Shown: positions 35,152-45,424 of the stretch, piece after piece
How the letters are laid out: each line of letters begins with the position of its first letter
Position numbering within the stretch: position 1 is the stretch's first letter
Source of the DNA: Deinococcus sp. AB2017081
GTDB taxonomy: Bacteria; Deinococcota; Deinococci; Deinococcales; Deinococcaceae
Assembly: GCF_034440735.1 (NCBI RefSeq)
Contig: NZ_CP140100.1
Location: 94,285-158,284, forward strand
Length of the DNA: 64,000 bases
Direction: 5' to 3'
Notes under the pieces: model-generated
What the model was told of the DNA's origin: nothing
What the model saw: only the letters and a program-made list of their open reading frames with translations
Database searches by the model: none
Position numbers and translations under genes: made by a program

Positions 35152-35421
35152 TCACCCGCCGGGCGGGCAGTGGCGGTGCAGCTGCGGCTCCAGCCGGGCC
35201 ATCAGGTCGGCCACCAGGTCGGATCCCAGGCGCCGGTGTTCGCGGGTCCTCACCACGCCGGTCGTCCCCTGGCCGTACAGGACGAAGCGCAGGCCGTCCG
35301 GCCGGTGGCGCTGCACGCACGTGACCGTGGCGCCCAGCCGCAGGGCGCGCATGAGGCCCGCCCCCTCGTGCACCGGGAGCGCCATCAGCACCTCGGAGAG
35401 TGGAACGGAATCCTCGCGCAC
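35152..35421 (-). CDS. Hypothetical small protein
   Basis: About 89 residues from a GTG at 35421 (VREDSVPLSEVLMALPVHEG, LMRALRLGATVTCVQRHRPD, GLRFVLYGQGTTGVVRTREH). Codon pattern and hydrophobic strand periodicity look real; an alternating strand-helix layout is likely. The frame continues upstream but that part has no protein character. No family recognised. Confidence 0.5.
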   Translation of the reverse strand: MREDSVPLSEVLMALPVHEGAGLMRALRLGATVTCVQRHRPDGLRFVLYGQGTTGVVRTREHRRLGSDLVADLMARLEPQLHRHCPPGG

Positions 35422-35534
35422 CGGCGCACCGTACTGGCCGGCCCGTGACGGGGAACTGTCCTCAAGGATTTCACAAGGCCAGCGCGTCTCATGAAGGCGG
35501 CATGATCCCGGTCGGCCGCTCGGCACGCCGCGAC

Positions 35535-36962
35535 CTACTTCCGCCGCGACTCCGCGTGGTCCTGGAGGGCGGTCAGCGCGGCGTGGTGGCCCGCCATGCC
35601 GTGGACACCGCCGCGGGGGGGCGTGCTGGCACTGCACAGGTACACGCCGGGCAGCGGCGTGCGGTACGGCGAGGCCGACAGCACGGGCCGGATCACGGTG
35701 CCCAGCAGCGTGTTGGCCCCGCCCCCGACGTCCCCGCCGACCAGATTGCGGTTGTGCCGCTCGGCATCGGCGGCCGACGTGACGCGCCGGGCGAGCACCA
35801 CGTCCCGGAAGCCGGGGGCCAGCGCCTCGATCTGCGCCTCGATCCGGTCAATGTCGCCCGGCTGCGGGACGTAGCCGCCGGGCACGTGGACGTACAGCCA
35901 CACGGTGTGCTGCCCGGCCGGAGCGCGGCTGGGATCGAAGGGGGTGTGCTGGGCGAGCAGCACGTAGGGCCGCTCGGGCAGGCCGGTGACGCTCTGTGCC
36001 TCGCTGTGCACGACCGCGTCCAGCGGCCCGCCCAGGTGCACGGTCGCTGCCAGGGCCGTGCGCGGGTCACGCCACGGAATGGGAGCACTCAGGGCGTAGT
36101 CGAGCTTGATGGTACCCGCCCCGTACCGGAAGGCGCGCAGCTGCCGGGCATACCCGGACGGCAGCTGCGGGGCCAGGCGCAGGAACTCGCGCGGGGAGAC
36201 GTCGAGGAGCTGGACGTCCGCCTCCAGCGCGTCTAGCCGGTCGACCGGGTGCTGCGTGTGGACACGCCCGCCCAGGTGCGCCAGATACCCCAGCATGGCG
36301 TCCGTGATGGCCTGCGCCCCGCCGCGCGGAAACGGCCACCCGACCACGTGGGCGCTGACCGCCAGCATCAGGCCATACGCAGAGGTCATGGGCCGGGTCA
36401 GCGGCACCTCCGAGTGGGCACTCAGGCCGGCGAACAGGGCGCGCGCCGCCTCGCCCCGGAACACGGTGCGGGCGAGCAGGGCGGCGGGCGGCAGACCGCG
36501 CACGCCGAAGCGGGCCAGCGTGACCGGATGGCGGGGCACGCGCAGCAGGGGCCTGAGGGTGTCCCGGAACAGGTCGTCTGCCGCGTCCACGAGCGGTTCC
36601 AGCAGGCGCCGGTAGGCCCGACCGTCGGTCCCCAGGCCGTCGGCCGTCTCGTCCACGCTGCGGTACAGCAGGGCTGCGCCGCCCGGCAGCGGGTGGGCGA
36701 CCGCTGCCGGCGACGACACGAACTCCAGGCCGTAGCGCGCCAGCGGCAGCGTGCGGAAGAACGGCGACACCACCGCGAGCGGGTGGATGGCCGAACCCAC
36801 GTCATGGATGAAGCCCGGCAGGGTCAGCGCCGCGCTGCGGACGGCCCCGCCCGCCGTGGCGTTGGCCTCGTACACGTCGACGCCCCAGCCCGCGCGGGCC
36901 AGGGTGATGGCGGCCGCCAGACCGTTCGGCCCGGAGCCCACGACTGCGGCGCGGTAGGTCAT
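35535..36962 (-). CDS. FAD-dependent oxidoreductase of the phytoene desaturase (CrtI/PYROXD2) type
   Basis: 475 residues. The N-terminal dinucleotide-binding motif [20 protein letters not shown] and [19 protein letters not shown] is the CrtI-type GxGxxGxxxA...E..GG signature. The C-terminus holds [20 protein letters not shown], the FAD-closing motif of this branch. Between them [20 protein letters not shown] fits the family. Substrate is unclear: members with this end motif include bacterial PYROXD2-like proteins as well as carotenoid desaturases, and no other carotenoid gene is nearby. Start ATG 36962 lacks a strong Shine-Dalgarno. It is divergent from the SDR at 37118. Confidence 0.85.
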   Translation of the reverse strand: MTYRAAVVGSGPNGLAAAITLARAGWGVDVYEANATAGGAVRSAALTLPGFIHDVGSAIHPLAVVSPFFRTLPLARYGLEFVSSPAAVAHPLPGGAALLYRSVDETADGLGTDGRAYRRLLEPLVDAADDLFRDTLRPLLRVPRHPVTLARFGVRGLPPAALLARTVFRGEAARALFAGLSAHSEVPLTRPMTSAYGLMLAVSAHVVGWPFPRGGAQAITDAMLGYLAHLGGRVHTQHPVDRLDALEADVQLLDVSPREFLRLAPQLPSGYARQLRAFRYGAGTIKLDYALSAPIPWRDPRTALAATVHLGGPLDAVVHSEAQSVTGLPERPYVLLAQHTPFDPSRAPAGQHTVWLYVHVPGGYVPQPGDIDRIEAQIEALAPGFRDVVLARRVTSAADAERHNRNLVGGDVGGGANTLLGTVIRPVLSASPYRTPLPGVYLCSASTPPRGGVHGMAGHHAALTALQDHAESRRK

Positions 36963-37117
36963 ACCGCGCCATTACAGCGCAGTCCGGATCCCGGTGGGTG
37001 CCGCCGGCCATCCACCGTGCAGAGGGAGTCCTCATGCAGCGCGCCCGACCGGGTGACGCTCAGGGCCCCTTGAGCCAACCGGACGGCAGCCCATGGGCGC
37101 GGCCGCTACGGTGAACC

Positions 37118-38107
37118 ATGTCCCCGACGCTCCGCTTTGCCCATGCCCTGCTCCGCCCGCTCGCCGTCCTGGCCGTGGGCACCATCGCCCTTGTCCTGCC
37201 CCGTCCACGCCGCCGTGCCCTGCACGGCCGGGTCGTGGTGATCACCGGGGCCTCGACCGGGATCGGCCGGGCCACGGCGCTGGAGTGTGCCGTCCGGGGG
37301 GCCCACGTGGTGCTCGCGGCCCGCGACGCGGCTGCCCTGGATCAGGTGGCCCAGGAGATCGGCACCCTGGGACATCCGGCGCTGGCGGTGCCCACCGACG
37401 TGAGTGACCGCGCCCAGGTGCAGGCGCTGGTGGACGCCGCCGTGGCCCGCTTCGGGCGGATCGACGTGATGGTCAACCACGCCGGCGATATGTTCGTGGA
37501 CAGCGTCGAGCACAGCGAGGAGCGGCGCGTGCGGCACCTGATCGAGACCAACGTGATGGGCGTGCTGTACGGGGTGCAGGCGGTCATCCCCGTCATGCGG
37601 CGCCAGGGTGGCGGGCACATCATCAACACGTCGTCCGTGGAGGGGCGGGTGGGCTTCCCGTTCTCCGGGATCTACGCCGGAACCAAGGCCTTCGTGGAGG
37701 TCATGACGCAGTCGCTGCGCCAGGAACTGATGCAGGTGGAACGCAGCGGGATCACGGTGAGTGCCCTGCTGCCGGCGGCCGTCCGCACGCCGCTGTTCGA
37801 CACGGCCCCCAACGTGACCGCCGGGGGGAACGGCGCCCATCTGGTGTGGCCCGTCATGGAGGCCTCGCAGGTGGCCCGCGCCCTGGTGGGCGTCATGGAA
37901 CGCCCCCGCCCGGTGATCTATCCGCTGCGGTCGGCCCGCGCCTTCGTGCTGCTGTACGACCTCGCGCCGGGGGTGGCCGACCGGGTGCTCAGTGCCCTGC
38001 GGGTCGACCGGCACGTCAACGTGATGAGCTACCCGCAGCGCGGCACAGGCCGCGCCAGCCGCCCGATCAGCCCGGTCGTCCGGGACGGCCGTCTGCACGA
38101 CGCGTGA
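37118..38107 (+). CDS. Short-chain dehydrogenase/reductase
   Basis: 329-residue classical SDR with an N-terminal hydrophobic segment (LLRPLAVLAVGTIALVLP) that could anchor it in the membrane. NAD(P) motif VVVITGASTGIGRATALECA; NHAG in place of NNAG; INTSSVEG (Ser) and IYAGTKAFVE (Tyr-x-x-x-Lys), so the catalytic triad is complete. A 70-residue C-terminal extension lacks a known domain. Substrate unknown. Divergent from the FAD oxidoreductase. Confidence 0.87.
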   Translation: MSPTLRFAHALLRPLAVLAVGTIALVLPRPRRRALHGRVVVITGASTGIGRATALECAVRGAHVVLAARDAAALDQVAQEIGTLGHPALAVPTDVSDRAQVQALVDAAVARFGRIDVMVNHAGDMFVDSVEHSEERRVRHLIETNVMGVLYGVQAVIPVMRRQGGGHIINTSSVEGRVGFPFSGIYAGTKAFVEVMTQSLRQELMQVERSGITVSALLPAAVRTPLFDTAPNVTAGGNGAHLVWPVMEASQVARALVGVMERPRPVIYPLRSARAFVLLYDLAPGVADRVLSALRVDRHVNVMSYPQRGTGRASRPISPVVRDGRLHDA

Positions 38108-38121
38108 TCACGGCGAGAACG

Positions 38122-38715
38122 TCACGGCCACTCCACCGTCGTGGTGCCGTGACCGGCCTTGCGGCCCCCACTGACTTTCAGGGCGCGGCGCAGTCCGCTC
38201 TCCCACGTCATCCGTTGCAGGATGCCCACGCCCAGCAGGTAGGTCGCGCGGTCGTACCAGCTGCTCGCCCTCACCTGCGACACCACCGTCAGGCGGTAGC
38301 TGTTCCCGACCAGCGGCTCGCTGCGGAACTCGATCCAGCCGGATTCGGAGTGCTGCCGGAGCGTCTGGAGCCGGAAGTGGGTGGGGTCGACCTCGACGAC
38401 CTGCACCCGGCCGCGCCGCACCCCCAGCATCAGCACCGTGAAGCGGTCGCCCACGCCGGTCGGGCCGCCGCCCCGCCGCACCCGCCGGAACGCCGCCAGC
38501 ACCGGCGGGATCATCTCCGGCAGGTGCTGGAGCAGGTGGGTCACGACCTCGGTCTCCGGTCGGCGGGGCGACGCGATATCGATCCAGTACACGCGGCGGG
38601 TCACCGGGCCGACCCCCTGGGCCTCGCCGGTCAGCGACCAGCCGGCCAGCGGCACCCGCAGCGTGCGGGTGGCGTAGGCGGCCACCGTGGGCACCACCAG
38701 CCAGCGTCCCTTCAT
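38122..38715 (-). CDS. DUF1990/SRPBCC-like protein
   Basis: 197 residues. The middle and end read GDRFTVLMLGVRRGRVQVVE, HFRLQTLRQHSESGWIEFRS and DRATYLLGVGILQRMTWES, which fit the DUF1990 pattern (F-x-L-x-T-L-x-x-H-x-E-x-G-x-I-x-F). No catalytic residues are known for the family. Possibly transcribed ahead of the dehydrogenase genes on the same strand, which lie upstream; it is therefore the last gene of that group. Confidence 0.6.
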   Translation of the reverse strand: MKGRWLVVPTVAAYATRTLRVPLAGWSLTGEAQGVGPVTRRVYWIDIASPRRPETEVVTHLLQHLPEMIPPVLAAFRRVRRGGGPTGVGDRFTVLMLGVRRGRVQVVEVDPTHFRLQTLRQHSESGWIEFRSEPLVGNSYRLTVVSQVRASSWYDRATYLLGVGILQRMTWESGLRRALKVSGGRKAGHGTTTVEWP

Positions 38716-38754
38716 GCCCCCTCCTCACCGCTGTGCGGGGTGCCGCTCTGCCGC

Positions 38755-39933
38755 TCAGCCCCAGGGATCGAGGACGACCTTGATGCAGCCGTCATGCTTG
38801 TCGCGGAAGGTCTTGTACAGCTCGGGCGCGTCGTCCAGTGTGGCGCGGTGGGTAATCACGAAACTCGGGTCGATCTCGCCCGCCTCGATGCGGCCCAGCA
38901 GCGGCGCGATGTGCCGCTGGGTGTGCGTCTGGCCCATCTTGAAGGTCAGGCCCTTGGCGAAGGCCGCGCCCATGGGCAGCTTGTCGATCAGGCCGCCATA
39001 CACGCCGGGCATGCTGACGGTGCCGCCCTTGGCGCAGCTCATGATCGCCCAGCGCAGCGCCGTGATCCGGTCAAAGCTCAGTTTCAGGCGCTGCTTGGCC
39101 GTGTCCACGATCGCGCCGGGGCCGTGGCCGTGCGCCTCCATGCCGACCGCGTCGATCACGTGGTCCGGCCCGCGTCCGCCCGTGGCCTCACGCAGGGCCA
39201 CCATGACGTCGTCCTGCTCGTAGTTGATGGTCTGGCAGCCGGCGGCCTCGGCCATGCTCAACCGCTCCGGCACGCGGTCGATCACGATCACGTGGGCGGC
39301 CCCAAGCATCTGGGCGCTGCGGGCCGCAAACTGGCCCACCGGCCCGGCCCCGAAGACCGCGACCACGTCGCGTCCGGGTACGATGGCGCAGTTCTCGGCC
39401 GCCTGGTAGCCGGTCGGGAAGATGTCGGTCAGGAACAGCACCTGCTCGTCGCGCAGATCCGACTCGATCTTGTGTGGCCCGATGTCGGCAAAGGGCACGC
39501 GCACGTACTGGGCCTGCCCGCCCGCGTAGCCGCCGTACATGTGCGAGTACCCGAACAGCCCGCCGCCGCTGACCGCGCCGTACAGTGCCTCGGCCATGCG
39601 GTGGTTGGGGTTGGAGTTGTCGCACGCGCTAAAGAGCCCCCGCCGGCACGGATCGCACACGCCGCAGGCGATGTTGAACGGCACCACCACGCGGTCGCCC
39701 ACCTGCAGCCGCTTCACGTCGCGGCCGATCTCGACGACCTCGCCCATGAACTCGTGGCCCAGGATGTCGCCCTTCTCCATGCTGGGAATCACGCCGTCGA
39801 GCAGGTGCAGGTCGGAGCCGCAGATCGCGGTCGAGGTGATCTTCACGATGGCGTCGGTCGGGAGCAGCAGGGTCGGATCCGGTACGGTCTCGACGCCCAC
39901 GTGGTTGGTGCCCTGCCACACGATGGCTTTCAT
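38755..39933 (-). CDS. Zinc-dependent alcohol dehydrogenase (MDR family)
   Basis: 392 residues. Catalytic zinc ligands Cys in [13 protein letters not shown] and His-Glu in [12 protein letters not shown]; structural zinc site [20 protein letters not shown] motif [18 protein letters not shown]. Length and wording match the long-chain MDR group that includes glutathione-independent formaldehyde dehydrogenases; the true substrate is not shown. GGAGG precedes ATG 39933. The start overlaps the stop of the SRPBCC gene by ATGA, so the two are translated together. Confidence 0.9.
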   Translation of the reverse strand: MKAIVWQGTNHVGVETVPDPTLLLPTDAIVKITSTAICGSDLHLLDGVIPSMEKGDILGHEFMGEVVEIGRDVKRLQVGDRVVVPFNIACGVCDPCRRGLFSACDNSNPNHRMAEALYGAVSGGGLFGYSHMYGGYAGGQAQYVRVPFADIGPHKIESDLRDEQVLFLTDIFPTGYQAAENCAIVPGRDVVAVFGAGPVGQFAARSAQMLGAAHVIVIDRVPERLSMAEAAGCQTINYEQDDVMVALREATGGRGPDHVIDAVGMEAHGHGPGAIVDTAKQRLKLSFDRITALRWAIMSCAKGGTVSMPGVYGGLIDKLPMGAAFAKGLTFKMGQTHTQRHIAPLLGRIEAGEIDPSFVITHRATLDDAPELYKTFRDKHDGCIKVVLDPWG

Positions 39934-40688
39934 GCGATCCTCCCGGCGGCGGCGCGGCCGCTGCTCTGGCCCTCGGTGGTGGGCGCGAAGCCCAGTTCCT
40001 GCTCGCGCTTGAAGCGCATCAGGTCGTCGCGCAGCTGCTGCGCGGGTTCCTCGCCGGCCACGCGGGCCAGGACGGCCCCGGCGGTGCCGCCGGGCGGGCG
40101 GTAGGTCAGGCGCACGATCACCTCGGTGCCCCGGTCGCCGGGCGCGGGCCGGAACAGCACCTCGCCGGCGTTGTCGATGGCCGCGCCGGGCAGCGACTGC
40201 CACGCCAGGCGCCGCCCCGGCTCGTCGGCCGTGATCTCGGCCTCCCAGCTGACCTCGCCGGTGGGCGCGGTGACCGTCCAGCGCGAGCGGGTCTCGTCCA
40301 GCACGTCGACGCGCTGCAGGTGCGTCATCACGCGGGGCAGCGATGCCAGATCCCGCCAGTGGGCGTACAGGTCGTCGGCGGGCCGGCCGATGGTCACGGC
40401 GTCGCTGACCAGCACGTCGCCGCTCTGGGTCTGCCGGATCTTCAGGGCGGTGGCCAGCGGGTTGCGCCCGGTGGCGGCCATGGCGGCCAGCCCCGCGCCG
40501 ACGCTGCCCAGGACGAGCTTCTGCAGGGGCGTGCCGCCGCGCAGGCCAGCGCCCATCAGCGCAACGCCCAGGGTGCCGACCACCGAGCGCTCGGCCGGGG
40601 CCATGTGGGCGCCGGTGCTGGACGGGGGTGGGGGTGCGGACGACGGCTGGCCGGACGACGGGTCGGGGGGGGAATCGGCTGGAGTCAT
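39930..40688 (-). CDS. SRPBCC (polyketide cyclase-like) protein
   Basis: 252 residues. After a Pro/Ser-rich start comes a Gly/Ala-rich hydrophobic segment (about 45-95: [40 protein letters not shown]), likely a membrane hairpin as in DUF2892 proteins. A START-like domain follows (about 100-225: [60 protein letters not shown]). GGAGGAC lies before ATG 40688. Coupled to the dehydrogenase; the fused layout suggests a lipid or small hydrophobic ligand, by inference. Confidence 0.82.
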   Translation of the reverse strand: MTPADSPPDPSSGQPSSAPPPPSSTGAHMAPAERSVVGTLGVALMGAGLRGGTPLQKLVLGSVGAGLAAMAATGRNPLATALKIRQTQSGDVLVSDAVTIGRPADDLYAHWRDLASLPRVMTHLQRVDVLDETRSRWTVTAPTGEVSWEAEITADEPGRRLAWQSLPGAAIDNAGEVLFRPAPGDRGTEVIVRLTYRPPGGTAGAVLARVAGEEPAQQLRDDLMRFKREQELGFAPTTEGQSSGRAAAGRIA

Positions 40689-40901
40689 GGACGTGTCCTC
40701 CGGGACGGACGGTGGAACCAGGGTGGGACGACCGTGGGCTGCCGGATGCCGCCCGAACCGCCGTCTGTGATGTGGGGTCAGCATCCCAGGGGGTGGGTGA
40801 GGATGCCCGGGAGTCGTGTGAACACGGGTTCATGGGGAGTGGCTCAAGGTCAGGGTCGTGGGCGGGCCGGCCGATCCAGACACATCGGATACAGTGGATG
40901 G

Positions 40902-41222
40902 ATGATTCCACGGAGCCCGGTACCGGTGCTGGACGTGCTCAAGGCGCTGGCCAGTGATGTCCGGTTCGAGATCGTGCAGCTCCTCGCCCACGGCGAGCGC
41001 TGCGTATGCGATCTGGAAGCGCAGCTGGCCCTGCCACAGTCGAAGGTCTCGTACCACATGGCCGTCCTGCTGGAGGCGGGGCTGGTGACGCGTGACCAGC
41101 GCGGGAAGAACAGCTACTACTCGCTGGATCGTGCCCGGCTGTACGCCGTGGGCGGCGAGGTGCTGACGGCCCTGCTGGTTCCGGATCGCCCCCTGACACA
41201 TCAGGTCAGTTCGGTCTGTTAA
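40902..41222 (+). CDS. arsR: ArsR/SmtB-family metalloregulator
   Basis: 106 residues. The helix-turn-helix ([20 protein letters not shown]) follows the metal-binding motif ERCVCDL, equivalent to the ELCVCDL As(III)/Sb(III) site of ArsR. It should repress its own operon until arsenite binds. GGATGG lies just before ATG 40902, and the imperfectly symmetric sequence around 40883-40900 may be its operator. The next gene is the arsenate reductase, nine bases on. Confidence 0.9.
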   Translation: MIPRSPVPVLDVLKALASDVRFEIVQLLAHGERCVCDLEAQLALPQSKVSYHMAVLLEAGLVTRDQRGKNSYYSLDRARLYAVGGEVLTALLVPDRPLTHQVSSVC

Positions 41223-41231
41223 GCTCCGCCC

Positions 41232-41693
41232 ATGCGCCGTGTCCTGATCCTGTGCACGCACAACTCTGCCCGCAGCCAGATGGCCGAGGCCCTGACCCGC
41301 GACGCGGCCCGCCGCGCCGGCCTGCCCCTGGACGTCCACTCGGCCGGCACCGAGGCCACCCGCGTCAAGGACGACGCGAAGACCGTCATGGCCGAACTGG
41401 GGCTGGATCTGTCGGGCCACACCAGCAAGACGCTGTGGGACGTGTCGGACGCCCAGACCTTCGACTACGTGATCACAGTCTGCGACAGCGCGGCCGAGGC
41501 CTGCCCGGTCTATCCCGGCACGACCACGCGCCGGCACTATCCCTTCGTGGATCCCTCGGGCGGGAGTCTGGATCGCTGGCGGGCCGTGCGTGACCAGCAG
41601 CGGGCGTGCTTCGACGCCTTCGTGCATGCCCTGGCCGCCGGTGCCGACGCGCCGCCCTCGTACGCCGACAGTCCGGCGGTGCCGGTGGCCTGA
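41232..41693 (+). CDS. arsC: Arsenate reductase, low-molecular-weight phosphatase type
   Basis: 153 residues. The P-loop CTHNSARSQ (CX5R) at residue 8, AGTEATRVKDDA and the resolving region VITVCDSAAEACPVYPG with two Cys match thioredoxin-coupled ArsC. The Asp in HYPFVDPSG is the usual general acid region. It reduces As(V) to As(III) for export. In one transcript with arsR; the likely exporter of the ArsB/NhaD class is encoded 4 kb away on the other strand. Confidence 0.9.
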   Translation: MRRVLILCTHNSARSQMAEALTRDAARRAGLPLDVHSAGTEATRVKDDAKTVMAELGLDLSGHTSKTLWDVSDAQTFDYVITVCDSAAEACPVYPGTTTRRHYPFVDPSGGSLDRWRAVRDQQRACFDAFVHALAAGADAPPSYADSPAVPVA

Positions 41694-41758
41694 AGGAGCC
41701 AGACGGCCGCCGCGGCCACCGTTGCATGTCGTGCCGTGCGGTGCTCCATGGCGGCACG

Positions 41759-43054
41759 TCACGCGCCGGGGGCTTCACCGTGTCTGCGGATGCCTTGACG
41801 CAGCGTCCTGTATCTGTCCTCCAGGTCTTTGAGATCCCCGGGGTTTTTCGTCTCGCGCCGCGCGTCCTCCATGATCAGCGTGGCGTGACGGTCCAGCTCT
41901 GCGTGCCGCGTGGCGTCCTGCTCGCCCTGCGCCACGATGCGCAACACGTCCAGCAGCCGCAGGGTCACGGCCGGGCTCGCGCTGCCGTACTGCCGGATCA
42001 TGTGAAACATGCTGTCCAGCAGCCCGCCGTAGGTGGTGACCGGGTACACGAGCCGCAGCTGATGATCTCGGTACACCACACCCGATGGCCACGTGCGCCC
42101 CTGCAGCCGGCACAGGGCGTCCCCGAACCGGTCGATCACATCGGTGGCGGTGACCGGATCGTTCACGCCGGGACTCAGGGCGCGGGCGGCCACTTCGGCC
42201 AGTTGCCGCACCGTGAACTCCAGGTCCTGACCCGCGACCCGCCGGGGCCCCAGCACCAGGGCCGGGAGGACGCCTCCCGGCAGCCGCGGGACTCCCACGG
42301 CGACGGGCGTGTTCGGAAAGACGTACTCCCCGGGGCGCACAAGGATGAGCAGGGCCACGCCGTCGCGTGTGGCCGCGGCCGTCAAGGCCTCCGTGTCGAG
42401 CAGTTGCAGGTACCCGCTGTCCGGGGAACGCAGCTGCTCCCCGGCCGTCCAGAAGGCCTCCGGTGGCGCGGCGGGATGGACTGCCTCCGTCCGATCGTCC
42501 GTCGCCCGCTCCAGGGCGCGCCGCAGATCATCCCTGAGCAGGTTGATCACGGCGGTCATGTTGATGCCGCGCGTCACGTGGGCGAGAAAGTACACCAGCG
42601 CCGCCACGCACGCCAGCGCCAGCAGCATCGCGAGCGTGACGTTGTAGTGCGGCACAAAGGGACGGTCGTCGCCTCCCTGCACGCTGCGCAGGCTGAACAG
42701 TGTGAATGCGAACGTGGCGATGAACGTGCCCAGCACGGCCTGGTTCCCACGGTCTCGCGTGAAATTGTCCAGCAGACGCGGCCCCATGCTGCCCGCCGCG
42801 TAGGACAGCGCCGCGATCGTGATGGAAAAGACCGTGCCCGCCACCCCGATGGCGCTGCTGGCCACAGCGGACAGCAGGCTGCGCGCCCCGCTCTCTCCAC
42901 CCGAATACACCCAGTCCAGTCCTGCGGGGATGCCGTGCCGCTCCTCGACCTGAATGCCCGCCCACGCGAGGAACAGCGCCGTGATGGTCATCACGGCCGG
43001 CAGAAACCAGAACTGCCCCGTCCACTCCCTCACCCTCAGCCCGTACCCGTTCAC
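41759..43054 (-). CDS. DUF2254 membrane protein
   Basis: 431 residues. Four hydrophobic segments near the N-terminus (FWFLPAVMTITALFLAWAGI; LLSAVASSAIGVAGTVFSIT; AVLGTFIATFAFTLFSLRSV; VTLAMLLALACVAALVYFLA) are followed by a soluble domain with ALSPGVNDPVTATDVIDRFG, the family hallmark. Function is not established. GTG 43054 overlaps the stop of the mscS gene, so it was the second gene of an mscS operon. Confidence 0.88.
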   Translation of the reverse strand: MNGYGLRVREWTGQFWFLPAVMTITALFLAWAGIQVEERHGIPAGLDWVYSGGESGARSLLSAVASSAIGVAGTVFSITIAALSYAAGSMGPRLLDNFTRDRGNQAVLGTFIATFAFTLFSLRSVQGGDDRPFVPHYNVTLAMLLALACVAALVYFLAHVTRGINMTAVINLLRDDLRRALERATDDRTEAVHPAAPPEAFWTAGEQLRSPDSGYLQLLDTEALTAAATRDGVALLILVRPGEYVFPNTPVAVGVPRLPGGVLPALVLGPRRVAGQDLEFTVRQLAEVAARALSPGVNDPVTATDVIDRFGDALCRLQGRTWPSGVVYRDHQLRLVYPVTTYGGLLDSMFHMIRQYGSASPAVTLRLLDVLRIVAQGEQDATRHAELDRHATLIMEDARRETKNPGDLKDLEDRYRTLRQGIRRHGEAPGA

Positions 43055-43904
43055 GGCGTCTCGACCGGGTGGTGGAGCGCGGCGCGGGAGCGAGGACCGG
43101 CCTCCTGTGAGGACCGGCCCTCACGCTGGCGGGCGCGGTCGCCGTCCGTCTCCTCGGTCTGGTCGTCCACAAGCCCCCGCTGGTGGGGGAGGGGGAGGTC
43201 GATGCCGGCAGCGATCAGCGCAGGGTGCAGGGCCGGCAGCACCCGATCCTGCGGTTCCACCACGTCCCGCCGGATGGGCGGGTCGGTCCAGGAGCGCACC
43301 TCGAGGTGCACACGGAACGCGGCCAGTGCGCGCACCAGCACGGTCAGTGCCGGTACGTCCCCGGCCCCGGCGGGGGTCTTCAGGATGCTCGGCTGGGCCC
43401 GGGCAGTGTCGTCTCCAGAGCCGATCCCGACCGTGACGGCCAGGCGCCGCCGGTCATACGCCGTGTTCACGGTCACGCGGTTGGTGGACTGCCCGCGCTT
43501 CGGAACGACCACCCGCCGGTTGTCACGCGTCCGCAGCAGGGTCGCGCGTACCGGGATGTCCTCCACGGTGCCCTCATGCCCACCGCTGACGATCTGATCC
43601 CCGATCCGGAAGGGCCGGATGGTCGGCAGCCGCGTGGCCACACGGTGCGGGACGGTGGCCTTGAACGCAAAGCCGATCGCGACGCCACTCACGCCCAACG
43701 CCCCGAACACAGATGCGGCGGTCGGCGTCGGGAAGACCACGGCGACCCGGCCGGGTGTCCGGCGCGTTCCGCGGGCGCCCGCACGGAGCGGCAGATGACC
43801 CCCGCGACGACCCAGCACAGCGGGAGCGGCATCGGGCAGGCGGGTCGGCAGACCCTGAACCAGCTCCGGGAGCGGATGAGAAGCGGTTCGAGGTGCCCGT
43901 CCAT
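43051..43904 (-). pseudogene. MscS-family mechanosensitive channel with frameshifts
   Basis: The C-terminal two thirds are readable: VVFPTPTAASVFGALGVSGV, AIGFAFKATVPHRVATRLPT, IRPFRIGDQIVSGGHEGTVE and VTVNTAYDRRRLAVTVGIGS, the pore helix and beta domain of MscS. From the start MDGHLEPLLIR (ATG 43904) the N-terminal part shifts frame at least three times (HPLPELVQGLPTRLPDAAPA and VVAGVICRSVRA lie in different frames), and the second membrane helix region is missing. In the beta domain, NAQLFTN is changed to RGQSTN. Probably dead. Confidence 0.72.
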
Positions 43905-44155
43905 GGACGTACTGTAGGCGGTGACGGTGCCGTGTCCTGGCGCGCACCGCAAGACCCGCCACCCCCCCGGCCGTGCCCGGTGCGTGATCGCCATCCCCCG
44001 GCACGCCGGGCGCCGCCGTCGCTGCCAGGGGGGAACCGAGATTCCGGGTCGGGGACGCGCTGGGCCTCCAACACGCCAGCGAGACACAGAGGCCCGCTGA
44101 TGACCCCCATGACTGTCCGGCCGCGCCGCGAGGCTCGGGGCCGCGTCCGCCGGCG
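43905..44155. other. Short intergenic stretch
   Basis: About 250 bases between the mscS start and the antiporter stop. Nothing recognised. Confidence 0.4.
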
Positions 44156-45424
44156 TCAGGGGGCCGCCGGGGCCCTCTGCTCGCCCGCCCGCGCCGCCAG
44201 GCGGCCCACCGTCAGTCCCTGCACGATGATGCTGAACACCACGACCACGTAGGTCATCACCAGAAACAGGTCACGTGCCGGGCCTGGCGGCACCGTGAAG
44301 GCCAGCGCCACACTGATCGCCCCCCGCAGTCCACCCCAGATCATCAGGCGGCGCGTGTACGGCGCGAAGGGATGCCGGCGCCTCAGGAACCACACCGGTA
44401 CCTGCACACTCACCGTGCGGATCAGCAGCAGCAGGGGAATGGCGATGACGCCCAGCACCAGCGCCGCCGCGCTGAAGTCCACCACGACCACCTCCAGCGC
44501 CAGCAGGGCGAAGAGGAAGATGTTCAGGAGCTCGTCGGCCAGGTGCCAGAACGCATCGAACTTCTCCCGGCTGGACAGGGCAGCGGGCCGGCGGTCCGTC
44601 AGGGAGCCGACCAGCAGGCCGGCGGCCACGGCCGCCAGTGGCGCAGACACGTGGAGATGGGCGGCCATGGCGGTGCATGCCAGCACCAGGCTGAGGGTGA
44701 TCAGCATCTCGACCACGAAATCCTGAACCGAGCGCAGGGCCAGGTACGCGGCCAGGCCCAGCAGACCCCCCAGCAGCAACCCGCCGACCGCTTCCTGGGC
44801 GAAGAAGGTCAGGACGCCGCCCACGCCCAGGTCCGGGCCGTGTCCCCCCGCCCCCGCGGCCGCGATCCCCGCCAGCACGGCGAAGGCCACCACGCCCACC
44901 CCGTCGTTGAAGAGGCTTTCCCCGGCCACCAGCGTTTCAATACGCTTGGGCACGTTGGCCTGCTTGAGCATGCCCAGCACCGCCACCGGATCCGTGGGGG
45001 AGATCAGCGCCCCGAACAACAGGCAGGAGACGAACGAGATGTCCAGGTTGAAGAGCGCCAGCAGGCCGTACAGCGCCCCGCCCACCAGAGCGATGGAGAT
45101 GGCGGTGGAGAGCAGGGCGAAGGCGATGACCGGGCCACGCAGGCTCCACAGCGCATGCGAGTTGACCCCCAGCGCCCCGGCGAACAGCAGGAAGGACAGC
45201 ACGCCCTGGAAGACGAAGTCGCTGAATTCGATTCCCCGAACCACCTCGACGGCCGAGAGGGCAAGGGGCACCCGCAGCGCCACCAGGATCAGCAGCACCA
45301 GGCTGATCAGGAGGCCGCCGACGGTGACGCCGATGGACGCCGGCAGTCTGAGATACCGGGCGTTCACGAATGCCAGCGCCGCCGTGACACACACCAGCAG
45401 CGTGGACAGGTCGAGCAGGCTCAT
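44156..45424 (-). CDS. CPA1-family cation:proton antiporter
   Basis: 422 residues, about twelve hydrophobic segments. The ND pair typical of electroneutral exchangers appears in GESLFNDGVGVVAFAVL, and SPTDPVAVLGMLKQANVPKR and WGGLRGAISVALAF match the NhaP/NHE group. It exchanges Na+ or K+ for H+ across the inner membrane. Its ATG 45424 overlaps the stop of the permease gene upstream by ATGA, so the two are co-translated. Confidence 0.92.
   Translation of the reverse strand: MSLLDLSTLLVCVTAALAFVNARYLRLPASIGVTVGGLLISLVLLILVALRVPLALSAVEVVRGIEFSDFVFQGVLSFLLFAGALGVNSHALWSLRGPVIAFALLSTAISIALVGGALYGLLALFNLDISFVSCLLFGALISPTDPVAVLGMLKQANVPKRIETLVAGESLFNDGVGVVAFAVLAGIAAAGAGGHGPDLGVGGVLTFFAQEAVGGLLLGGLLGLAAYLALRSVQDFVVEMLITLSLVLACTAMAAHLHVSAPLAAVAAGLLVGSLTDRRPAALSSREKFDAFWHLADELLNIFLFALLALEVVVVDFSAAALVLGVIAIPLLLLIRTVSVQVPVWFLRRRHPFAPYTRRLMIWGGLRGAISVALAFTVPPGPARDLFLVMTYVVVVFSIIVQGLTVGRLAARAGEQRAPAAP

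Noticed and set aside
36249..37073. Long plus-strand frame over the FAD oxidoreductase gene
   Set aside because: Shadow of the minus-strand gene, which has the dinucleotide-binding and C-terminal CrtI-type motifs.
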